In this document: one piece after another, positions 17,348-25,802 of the stretch | How positions within the stretch are numbered: the stretch's first letter is position 1 | How the letters are laid out: the number at the start of each line of letters is the position of its first letter | Origin: Archaeoglobus veneficus SNP6 | Lineage (GTDB): Archaea > Halobacteriota > Archaeoglobi > Archaeoglobales > Archaeoglobaceae | Assembly: GCF_000194625.1 (NCBI RefSeq) | Contig: NC_015320.1 | Span: 852,612-916,611, forward strand | DNA length: 64,000 nt | Direction of reading: 5' to 3' | Made by a program: the position numbers and the translations under genes | Notes under the pieces: model-generated | The model's input: only the letters and a program-made list of their open reading frames with translations | Database searches by the model: none | Told to the model about the DNA's origin: nothing

Positions 17348-18125
17348 GCTGCTCGAGCTGAACAACGTCGAAGTCGTTTACAACGACTTCATTCTTGTTT
17401 TAAAGGGAGTCTCCATAGAGATAGAGAAGGGCAGCATAGTTACGCTACTCGGCCCCAACGGAGCAGGCAAGACAACAACGCTGAAGTCAATCTCCGGTCT
17501 AATAAAGCCGGAGAGGGGAGAGGTCACGAGAGGCACGATAGTTTACGAAGGCAAACGGATCGAAAATAGGGATCCCGAGGAAAACGCGAGGGATGGAATA
17601 ATTCAGGTCATGGAGGGGCGGAGGATATTCGAGGAGCTAACAGTCGAGGAGAACCTGAGGGCTGGAAGCTACATAAGTGGAAATACGGACTTTGACATGG
17701 TGTACAACTACTTCCCCAACCTCAGGGAAAAGAGAAACCTCAGAGGTGGCTATCTGAGTGGTGGAGAGCAGCAGATGCTTGCCATTGGTAGAGCCTTACT
17801 TGCGAAGCCAAAGCTTCTACTCCTCGACGAACCGAGTCTCGGTTTAGCTCCAATTGTGGTTAAGGAGATTTTTGAGATAATAAAGAGGATAAACCGTGAG
17901 GAAAACGTCACCATACTCCTCGTTGAGCAGAATGCAAAGCTCGCATTAGAGATAGCGGACTACGGCTACATAATGGAGAACGGGAGAATCGTTATGGATG
18001 GCGAGGCGGAGAAGCTCAGACAGAACGAGGATGTGAGGGAGTTCTATATGGGGATGACCGACATGGGCAGGAAGAGCTACAGGGAGGCGAAGAGGTATAA
18101 GAGGAGAAAGAGGTGGCTCACATGA
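17337..18125 (+). CDS. livF: branched-chain-amino-acid-type ABC transporter ATPase LivF
   Basis: 262-residue partner ATPase of LivG: Walker A LLGPNGAGKTT, VTRGTIVYEG, the LivF-type EGRRIFEELTVEENLRAG, signature LSGGEQQMLAIGRAL, Walker B LLLLDEPSLGLAP, and VEQNAKLALEIADYGYIMENG. It starts at TTG 17337 overlapping the end of the binding-protein gene and overlaps the next ligase gene by 4 nt. A basic C-terminal tail (YREAKRYKRRKRWLT) extends beyond the family norm. Confidence 0.94.
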   Translation: MASKLLELNNVEVVYNDFILVLKGVSIEIEKGSIVTLLGPNGAGKTTTLKSISGLIKPERGEVTRGTIVYEGKRIENRDPEENARDGIIQVMEGRRIFEELTVEENLRAGSYISGNTDFDMVYNYFPNLREKRNLRGGYLSGGEQQMLAIGRALLAKPKLLLLDEPSLGLAPIVVKEIFEIIKRINREENVTILLVEQNAKLALEIADYGYIMENGRIVMDGEAEKLRQNEDVREFYMGMTDMGRKSYREAKRYKRRKRWLT

Positions 18126-19291
18126 ATCTGATTGAAACGCTCAGAGCCCAGATAAGGAGGAACTGCCATAATCCCTTCTATTTGAGAAAGTTGAAAGAAG
18201 CTGGCCTGAAACCAGACGACATAAAGACTCTTGAAGACTTTGAGCGCATACCCTTTATGACGAGGGCTGAGCTTTACGAAATCCTTTCGAATGACTATGG
18301 GAGCTTCATGCGGGACGACGTGGTAAGGATGAATCTCTCACCATCGCCCCTCGGGCTCATCCCTATTCTGAACACGAAGAGAGACATAGAGGCAATGAAC
18401 CGTGCGAACGCAAGAGCATTCGAGAGGGCTGGAGTAACGAAGGACGATGTTGTGATGATTACCTTTGGCTACCACATTTTCATCGCCGGGTTGATGTTTC
18501 ACGGAGGGTTTGAGGAGCTTGGGGCGAAAACAATTCCACTTGGCCCCGGTTCGACTGCACAGGCGATGGAGGTTGCAGAAAAGTTGAAACCAACGGTCCT
18601 CGTCGCAAATCCGAGCTTTGCTTTAAAGCTCGCGAAGGAAGGGCTTGAAGGAATAAGGGTTCTAATTGCCGCCGGAGAACCCTTCTCGTCTGTGAGGGGC
18701 TACAAAGAGAAAGTCAGAAGAGCTTTTGGCGACGACATAACTCTGGTGGACTACTACGGTATGGCGGAGTGCACACCCGTAGCATGTGAATGCAAGCACG
18801 AGACTGGCTTACATGTGACGACGGACTTCTGTTACGTTGAGGTTATTGATCCCGAAACAGGTGAGAGGGTTGGGGAAGGTGAGAGGGGCGAAATCGTCGT
18901 AACTCATCTGAACAAGGATGCAATGCCTCTCCAGAGATATAGAACAGGTGATTTGGGCATTCTCGAGTCTGTGGAATGTCTTTGCGGCATGAGCCTCACA
19001 ATGCCAACGGGAGTATTCGGCAGAACGGATGAAATGTACAAGGTAAAGGGCGTCAAGATATATCCATCCCAGATTCCCTTCGTTCTCAAGAGCTTCCCAG
19101 GGCTGACGGGCAAATTCAGACTCGAAATCGACAAAACCGACAAGGGCACGGACTGGCTGAAGGTAGTCGTTGAAGGGCAGGGCGATGCTGAGCAGATTAA
19201 GGCGAGGCTAAGGGAGGCTTTACTCGTAACGCCGGAAGTCGAAGTGGTGGAGAAGCTCGATAAGGAAGGTGTTGAAGACAGGAGATATTAG
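18122..19291 (+). CDS. phenylacetate-CoA ligase-like (PaaK family) enzyme
   Basis: 389-residue AMP-forming ligase of the PaaK branch: FERIPFMTRAEL near the N-terminus, VDYYGMAECTPVACEC (~212, in place of YGLSE), GERGEIVVTHLNKDAMPLQRYRTGDLG, and VFGRTDEMYKVKGVKIYPSQI. The segment that normally carries the SSGTTG P-loop reads LSPSPLGLIP, which is unusual and may alter nucleotide binding. Shorter than typical PaaK (about 430). Last gene of the cluster; ATG 18122 overlaps the livF stop. It may activate an aromatic acid in the cytoplasm; a loss of ligase activity cannot be excluded. Confidence 0.8.
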   Translation: MNLIETLRAQIRRNCHNPFYLRKLKEAGLKPDDIKTLEDFERIPFMTRAELYEILSNDYGSFMRDDVVRMNLSPSPLGLIPILNTKRDIEAMNRANARAFERAGVTKDDVVMITFGYHIFIAGLMFHGGFEELGAKTIPLGPGSTAQAMEVAEKLKPTVLVANPSFALKLAKEGLEGIRVLIAAGEPFSSVRGYKEKVRRAFGDDITLVDYYGMAECTPVACECKHETGLHVTTDFCYVEVIDPETGERVGEGERGEIVVTHLNKDAMPLQRYRTGDLGILESVECLCGMSLTMPTGVFGRTDEMYKVKGVKIYPSQIPFVLKSFPGLTGKFRLEIDKTDKGTDWLKVVVEGQGDAEQIKARLREALLVTPEVEVVEKLDKEGVEDRRY

Positions 19292-19341
19292 GAGCTATTA
19301 AATTCGATTTAGAGACATTATTTTACACTCTTTTCTGCAGC

Positions 19342-22300
19342 TCAGAAGAAGTCCATGATTTTAACCTGCTTCCTCGTATCGCTCTCGAACAGAGAGCGAA
19401 TTTCGAGGTCGATTAGCATGAGCCTCTGCTTCGTGTACTCGCTCACGTTGTAGGTCTCGCTCAGGTACTTCGAGATGTCGAGGTACTTCTTTATAGAACC
19501 GCCGTGAACAGAGAGTGTCAGCTTCCCTCCGCACTTGACACACTTGCCCTGCAGCGGAATCCGGCGGTACTTCTGGTTGCAGTTCACACACCTGAACTCC
19601 TGCCTCGAGAACGCCCTCAGGTTTCCTATTATGTCCGGGAGGAAGTGGCAGGATATAACCTTCTCCGCAACGTCGTGCTCATCAACGGCCATTATTTTCT
19701 CTGCGAGCCTCATCTGCGCCTTAACCTTGTCCTGCATCGACTTCAACGCTTTGTACGCACTCTCCTTCACCCCGGCGGCAATGTCTGCTGTATCGTGTGT
19801 AAAGGAAAGACCACAGTACTTCAGATCGCTCTCGAGCCTGTCTTCTACGCGCTCTATAATTCCCGTGAGCTCCTTGGGGCTCGCATACCTCAAAGTTGCT
19901 TGGTAGAATTCGAGTGGATAGGTTTCGACTATGTCCATGTTGTGTACCTCGCTGTCAACTTCCTTCGGATCAATGATGACCGTAAGTACGAGTGGAGCGT
20001 CCATTCTACCTCCTCTCTTGTCCGGCAGGTAGCTGCGGGAGAAATTCAGCAGGCCGTCAAGCAGAAGCATCACACAATCCTCGTCTCCATCACAGTCTAT
20101 GGTTATCAGGCCACCCTGTCCTGCAACGAACGTTTTATTACCGTCTATGACAAAATCGTAAACGTATTCTGTATCACTGTCTACCTGTTCGATCTCCTTT
20201 ATTTTCACGAGAACGGCGTCGCCAAACTCTTTCCGTCTTGAGGCACCACTTCTTTCGAGAATTGAAGCGAGTTTTTCTGTTTTGTCCGTTTTAATCAGAC
20301 CAAGGTCTATCAGCTCCTGGATGGTGTCTCTGCTGTAGATACGTACCTTGTACTCTATGTAGTTCTCGCTCCTATGCTGTCTGTTTTCGTAACTGATTCC
20401 CGCAAATATGCCTAAAGTAAGCATGAGCATAACGATGTCATTTACGAGATCTCTATTTACGGTGGTTATGGAAACTTCTTTGCCAACACTCCCATCGCCC
20501 TGAATTAGCCCCGAAATCACTCCGAGAGCGAACTCTTTGTTGTTGAATGCAAACCATGGTATTCTTTTCTCCCTAGCATTTCTACCCAATCCTAGCACGT
20601 CCACGAACAGTTTGTATATCGTTTTTCCACTTGCCGTTAACACGTAAACGTTTCCGTCTTTTCGTATTGATGGTCTATAACCGAATAAGTCTTTGAATAT
20701 CTTAGAGATCATCTCCGCAACTTCTTTGCTCGAACTTGCAACGGAGACCTGATTTAGCCTGTTGTTGCTCCGAGCAAATCCGTCGGATAAGTACATTCCA
20801 ACAAGAAATCCAAACTCTCTGGTCAGTTTTATTTTTGAAGGTACGGATATGAACTTCTTTCTGTGAGTTATCCTAAATTCTACTTCATTAATGTTCAGCC
20901 CGAGAATTTCTGACAGTCTGTGCAAAACGTTCATCGGTATGGAGTCCTTGTCCACAGCAGACCTTGAAATACCAAGCTGCTTGCAGAGTTCTTTAATTGT
21001 AATTCCCTTCTCCTTCGCTTTCTCCTTGACGACATCTCTCAGCCCGTGAGCCCGGTATTTTTCATGTACAAAATGCTCAACGACGTTGATTTCTTTCACT
21101 TCGCTGCTTACGGGCACTTTACAGGCTGTTAGCGTTACGTCTCCAGGCCTGAGTTTTTCGGCCTTCACTTCTATGAGTTCTCCAGTATTTTCATCCAAGA
21201 TCGGGAATTTATGGTCTGGTGTAACGATTATTTCTCTTCCATACTCTGTTCTTATTTTTAGAAGCTTCTTCGGGGACTTTATTCTTACAAAATCTCTCGG
21301 TATTTTCCATACGAGCTTTCCTTCGTCGTAGTGGAGAACTTCTATTTCACCAGGCTTGTATTTTTCGACGATTTCACCTATCTGCAGGATTTTGATACCC
21401 TCACTATCTCTTACTACAACTTTCTCTCTCGGATGCAGACAGTTCCTTCTTTTAGCAGCGTGGAAGTACGGATGTGCATAGCCAGCGAGAACGTCAGCGA
21501 ATCCTATGATCCTTCCCAGAACTCCGGCAGATGTGTGCGGGGCCAAGCCTATAACCAGGTGTCCTATGAGGTCTTCAGGCTTTTCAACCTTGTAGAACGG
21601 CTCCATCCCATAGAATTTAACGAGGAGATCGTCCACGAACTTCGCCACTCTAACGAGGTACTCGGCAGCGTTCTTCGCCAGAATTATGTCCTGTGGTTTC
21701 AGTTCCACTATCTGCTCTTCGCTCTTTAGCTCGTTCCCCTTCCAGTCAACGGAGTAGCCCAGCTCCTTCAGCTTTTCGACACTAACTCCGATTTCCCTTG
21801 GCCTGAAGTGGGTGATAGGAACATCTGTCATGTCATAACGAATCGTACCATCTTTAAACACCGCAATCCCGTGCTTCGCCCTTAGAATTCCCTTCTCCAG
21901 CCTTTCAGGCACTTTATTTTTCGAAGTGAGACCTATAACACCCTTTATTACAGAAAACGTGTCTCTCTCGTTTACGTTCCTCAGGGCATTTTCGTAGAGC
22001 TCTCTAATGTTCACGTTCCTCCTGCTGTAGCCGAGTGTTTCCTCCCCGCACTTCGGGCATGTCTCGCTGCCTGTCTTCATTCCGCACTTCGGGCAGCGGT
22101 AGTACTGCTCTGTCATGCCCCCGCATTCGCATCGAAGCCAGATGGTTTCCTTCCCACACTCTCTGCACTTCCTCGTGGCAACTTCAACGCTGATGGTTCC
22201 CTTGGCTGCGTTGTATGCGCTCGTGTAGTTTATTGCGTTCTTTATGTCTCTCGTTTTCCCGCCTGCGTGCCCTATTGGGAAGAGCACGTGGGGTGGAGGA

Positions 22301-24159
22301 CTCATCAATCTCTCCTTTGCCTTCTCCGGCCTTCCCATCCTCGCTCCAATCCTTGAAGGTGATCTCGCCCTGACGTCGAGATCAGATAATTTCCTGACGA
22401 GCTCAAGGGCATCCTTCGCTTCGGTTTCTTCCCTGCACTTCTTCAGCTCAGTGTTAAGGCCCAGGCAGCGCACGAAAACCTTCCATTTCTCAATTACCAC
22501 TCTGCCGTCTCTTACCTTGTGCTCGAGAAGGAGCTTTTCGAGAATTTCTTTGCCCTTTTTGTCCATTTCTACGACGAGGGTGCTCTTTCCGTACTTGCCC
22601 TCTATCTTCCCCGTCGAAATCCAGTCTCTCAGGTACAGGACTTCTTCAACGCTCAGATCGTGCCAGAGATACGTGTAGTCTGGATGGAGGGGGACGCCGT
22701 ACTCGTCGCAGAGCATTAAGGCAGTATCCTCATCGATTCGCCTGTAATCGCCTTTCGGAACTTTATCTTTAACCTCCTGTATCCACCACTCGTAAACGAA
22801 AGGTGAGGGCAGGAGAGGGTGATTGTTCTCGAGAAAATCTCCGTAATTTATGAGGATTTCACCCATGTCGAGTATTGCGTCGATGTCATCCTTTATCGCG
22901 AGGGCTTCCTGAATGGTGTCAACGCGTATGACGTCCCCGTTCTTCAGCCTTACAGTCGGCCCTTCAATGGACGTAACCGGCACGACGCTTCCAGCCTTTC
23001 CCGGCCTTTCCACCTTGAGCTGCGTCCCTACAGCTATGAAGTTGTCCGATATAACCATTGTTGCCGGATTTATTCCAACTGTCGCAAAGCCAGAGTTCCT
23101 CGCCCTTCCGTATCTCAGCCTGAAGCCACCCTTCCTTGACGGATGGCTGAAGACTGGCCTTCCAGCAACTATATCTGAGAGGTACTTGTCCTTCGGCTTT
23201 ATTGCCTCGTTTTCCTCTTTTCCGTCGCTACCAGAATCGCCGCCCTTGTTTATGAGTTTATCAAGCCACTCCCAGCCATCGATACCGAGGACATCAACGA
23301 GCTTCTTCAGCTTCGGAGCCTTCAGGGCGATACCCTCTGCAATTACGAGGGCCATACCGCCTCTCACTCTGTTCGTCTCAACTCTCGGCAGGTTTCTATA
23401 TCCTGAAACCTCTGCATCTTCTGTCGGCTCACCGTCGATGCATACGGGACAGTTTGAGACGATAAGCCTGATTTCCTCATCGCTCGGTAAATACTGAAGG
23501 TTAGCGACTTTCTTGTAGAGAGGGATCTCCTCTATGTATCGTAGAATTTCCTGCTCGGTTGGGATGTAGCGGTTTAGGCCGAGAATGCGGCGAACGTAAT
23601 CTCCAACGAGAACGGAGATGACCTGAGCTGTGCCGCCAGCACTCCTGATGGGGCCTGCATAGTATATCTTGAGGAATTCGCTACCGTCATCGTTTCTGTC
23701 GATCTTGACCTTAGCTATTCCCTCTATAGGCGCGGCAACAACACCTTCGGTAAGTATTGCAACGGCACTCCTTACAGCTTTATCTATGGCTTCAAGTCTG
23801 TCGAAACTTCCAAACTTTCCCTTAACAATTTCTTCAGCCACTATGAAGCAGATCTTCTCCCTACTAACTCCACTTTCCTCAAGCTCCATTATCCTTTCAG
23901 CAATTCCGTCTATGTGGAGCAGCCTTTCAACTCTCTCGGCCATGTTTCTTGCAATGGGGATCTCGACCTCTGTTGAGGGGTCGAGGCCTTTTTTCCTCGC
24001 CTCCCTCGCAATTGCGTATACTCTCTCAACCTCATTGAGAAGGAGCTCGTGATAGTGCCTGATTTCGTCTAAGAGTATCGAAAATCGCCTATCATCCTCA
24101 CTATCGCCACTTTCTTTCTCATCAAAAAGCGGGAAGAATCTGTCGAGGGTTAGCAGCAT
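19342..24159 (-). CDS. polC: DNA polymerase D large subunit DP2, with intein
   Basis: Catalytic subunit of the archaeal replicative polymerase PolD. The precursor has 1605 residues; removal of the 449-residue intein leaves 1156, the usual DP2 length. Visible blocks: N-terminal domain [35 protein letters not shown], catalytic region [21 protein letters not shown] (the intein splits it right before the catalytic aspartates), a zinc module with four CxxC pairs (CRECG...CECGG...CPKCG...CPKCG), a C-terminal zinc module (CVNCN...CVKCG) and a C-terminal PCNA-binding box [8 protein letters not shown]. ATG 24159 is preferred to TTG 24162. The small subunit DP1 is not in the window. Confidence 0.97.
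   Translation of the reverse strand: [1605 protein letters not shown]
20095..21441 (-). mobile_element. PolD/Pol-II intein with LAGLIDADG homing endonuclease
   Basis: 449-residue intein, residues 907-1355 of DP2. Block A begins at Cys1 ([10 protein letters not shown]); block B has [10 protein letters not shown] (TxxH); an extra helix-turn-helix-like segment ([19 protein letters not shown]) follows; the endonuclease has two LAGLIDADG helices, LVGMYLSDG and [10 protein letters not shown], both with their acidic residue; block F is [15 protein letters not shown] and block G GGLITID before extein Cys. The last intein residue is Asp and the penultimate Ile, instead of His-Asn. The endonuclease looks intact, so the element may still be able to home. 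Confidence 0.93.
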
Positions 24160-24310
24160 CAAACAGCACTCGCAAGCAAAGTTGATAACCTTTCTGTCTT
24201 CTACGAAGGTTATGTTGACGGCTTATTATTCTAAAGCCTTTTCACAGTCTTTCAGTAATTTCAGTATGAAACAGACGAAATTTTTATCCCCCTTCTGCAG
24301 CATTTCGGTG

Positions 24311-25075
24311 ATGAGGGTAACAGTTTGCGAGCTTCCAGACAGTTTGGTGGATGAGACGTGGGAAAATCTCGTTCGGCACGTTAGGAAGGAGCAGAGCGAG
24401 CTTGTGGTTTTACCAGAGATGCCAGCCTGTCCATGGTTTGCCTCAATGTCCCGCTTCGACGAAAGGGTCTGGCAGGAGGCGTTGCAGGCCCACGATGCAC
24501 TCATGACAAGGCTTGATGAACTGACTCCGGCAACGGTGATTTCAACGAGACCCGTCCAGGATGGAGCTTATCGCCTGAACCAGGCTTTCTTCTGGAATGA
24601 AGGCTATTGTGCCATCAGGACGAAATACTATCTTCCGGATGAGGAGGGTTTTTACGAAGCAAGCTGGTTCCACAGAGGAGAAAAGGATTTCACGGTCTTT
24701 CGTACAAGAGGAATCGCTATTGGCGTTCTCATATGTAGCGAACTGATGTTCAATGAGTGGGCGCGCCTGTACGGGAAGCAGGGTGCACACATAATTGCCG
24801 TTCCTCGCGCTACAGAAAGGAAAACTCTTGACCGCTGGCTGGTTGCACTCAGGATGGCAGCCATTGTTTCGGGAGCGTTCGTGCTTTCCTCCAATCGCGT
24901 GGGTAAAAGCGGAGATGCTGGAGGTGTCGAATTCGGTGGATGTGGGTGGATTATCTCCCCAGAAGGCGACGTACTAGCCTCTACATCGCGAAGTAAACCG
25001 TTCATCACGATGGATATCGATTTAAACGAGGCAGTATGTGCGAAACGGACATATCCGAGATACATTCCTGAGTAA
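24311..25075 (+). CDS. nitrilase-superfamily amidohydrolase
   Basis: 254-residue carbon-nitrogen hydrolase. The catalytic triad is present: Glu in VVLPEMPAC, Lys in TKYYLPDEEGFYE, Cys in VLICSELMFNEWAR. The segment NEGYCAIRTKYYLPDEEGF resembles amidase/beta-alanine-synthase-like branches. Cytoplasmic, no signal. ATG 24311 chosen since the alpha-beta start VTVCELP follows directly and a TATA-like AATTTTTATC lies about 30 nt upstream (leaderless). Divergent from polC. Substrate unknown. A second nitrilase homologue lies at 34.1-34.8 kb, with only general similarity. Confidence 0.85.
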   Translation: MRVTVCELPDSLVDETWENLVRHVRKEQSELVVLPEMPACPWFASMSRFDERVWQEALQAHDALMTRLDELTPATVISTRPVQDGAYRLNQAFFWNEGYCAIRTKYYLPDEEGFYEASWFHRGEKDFTVFRTRGIAIGVLICSELMFNEWARLYGKQGAHIIAVPRATERKTLDRWLVALRMAAIVSGAFVLSSNRVGKSGDAGGVEFGGCGWIISPEGDVLASTSRSKPFITMDIDLNEAVCAKRTYPRYIPE

Positions 25076-25146
25076 TCTGCAGTAGCTTTATCACGTTCTT
25101 TTGAGGGAAAAAGATATAAACAAAATAGCAAATGAGAGCAACGCAA

Positions 25147-25221
25147 GCTCCGGTGGTGTAGCCCGGCCAATCATACCGGCCTTTCGAGCCGGCGACCCGG
25201 GTTCAAATCCCGGCCGGAGCA
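25147..25221 (+). tRNA. tRNA-Glu (anticodon TTC)
   Basis: 75 nt, complete cloverleaf: acceptor GCTCCGG paired with CCGGAGC, discriminator A, anticodon stem CCGGC/GCCGG enclosing CTTTCGA (anticodon TTC), T-arm CCGGGTTCAAATCCCGG. No intron. The 3' CCA is not encoded. Confidence 0.97.
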
Positions 25222-25273
25222 TACTTTCTTTATTGTACGAGTCCCAGAATGCTCTGTAAGCGATGATGAAGTT

Positions 25274-25384
25274 TTATAGGAGCTTATTCACGACGACGTT
25301 GATATCTTGCCCAACTTTCTCCAGGTATTCTTTAATATCTCTGCGGATAATAATTCTCGTTCTTTCACAATGATTCCCACTCAT
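25274..25384 (-). CDS. 36-residue RHH-like micro-protein (tentative)
   Basis: Minus-strand frame MSGNHCERTRIIIRRDIKEY... ending NVVVNKLL, 36 residues. RTRIIIRRDIKEYLEKV has the strand-then-helix look of a ribbon-helix-helix or antitoxin N-terminus. Its ATG overlaps (ATGA) the stop of an upstream open frame containing VDKIPDVIYRIAAATVMNMM, which has no good start codon of its own. The pair may be a small toxin-antitoxin-like operon or its remnant. No homologue recognised; the size makes chance possible. Confidence 0.3.
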   Translation of the reverse strand: MSGNHCERTRIIIRRDIKEYLEKVGQDINVVVNKLL

Positions 25385-25534
25385 GCACAATGATGACTCA
25401 TCATGTTCATGACCGTTGCTGCGGCGATCCTATAAATCACATCTGGAATTTTGTCAACCTCCGCATCACGGCAGCAATGTACAACCAGACCATCTGTATG
25501 TGCAGAACGACAAAAATTTTAAGTGCTCCGGAAT

Positions 25535-25568
25535 TTAATTAAACTTAATTAAATATCATTAGGAGGTG
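25535..25568 (+). promoter_or_regulatory. putative RHH operator (tandem TTAATTAA) and Shine-Dalgarno
   Basis: Two TTAATTAAA copies start 10 nt apart (25535 and 25545), each containing the palindrome TTAATTAA, at the expected RNA start of the RHH operon and just before AGGAGGTG (25561-25568). Tandem palindromes one helical turn apart are the usual target of CopG-type regulators, so autoregulation is likely (inference). Confidence 0.45.
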
Positions 25569-25573
25569 TGGCG

Positions 25574-25801
25574 ATGTCAGAAGAGAGGAAGTACACAACT
25601 GTAAGTATACCCGTACAGCTCTACGAGAAGATAAAACAGCGCATCGAAGGCACGGGCTTCACGTCCGTTTCGGACTACGTTACATACGTGCTGCGGGAAG
25701 TCCTGGCGAGCCTCGAAGAAGAGGAGAAGGAAGAAGTTTTCACCAAAGAGGAAGAGGAGAAGGTCAAGGAGAGGCTCAGAGCTCTCGGCTACCTTGACTG
25801 A
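25574..25801 (+). CDS. ribbon-helix-helix (CopG-like) protein
   Basis: 75 residues. RHH fold: strand TTVSIPVQLYEKI, helix KQRIEGTGFTSVSDYVTYVLREVL. The C-terminal half is a Glu/Lys-rich helix (EEEEKEEVFTKEEEEKVKERLRALGYLD), seen in many archaeal RHH regulators. ATG 25574 has AGGAGGTG 6 nt upstream. It ends 1 nt before the DHH phosphoesterase start and is probably the regulator of the four-gene operon RHH-DHH-phosphodiesterase-APS kinase, although some such proteins are ubiquitous chromosomal architectural factors. Confidence 0.85.
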   Translation: MSEERKYTTVSIPVQLYEKIKQRIEGTGFTSVSDYVTYVLREVLASLEEEEKEEVFTKEEEEKVKERLRALGYLD

Positions 25802-25802
25802 A

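Larger units (their letters stand above)
25222..25573. other. 352-nt region between tRNA-Glu and the RHH gene
   Basis: Holds no gene of ordinary size. On the minus strand two short frames overlap by ATGA (see separate entry 25274-25384). The right end contains the promoter of the RHH operon: a TATA-like AAAAATTTTAAG near 25512-25522, then two copies of TTAATTAAA (25535-25543 and 25545-25553) ten bases apart, then AGGAGGTG at 25561-25568. Confidence 0.5.

Noticed and set aside
22913-23497. 194-codon plus-strand frame antisense to polC
   Set aside because: Low-complexity Ser/Pro-rich translation typical of shadow frames; polC is certain here.
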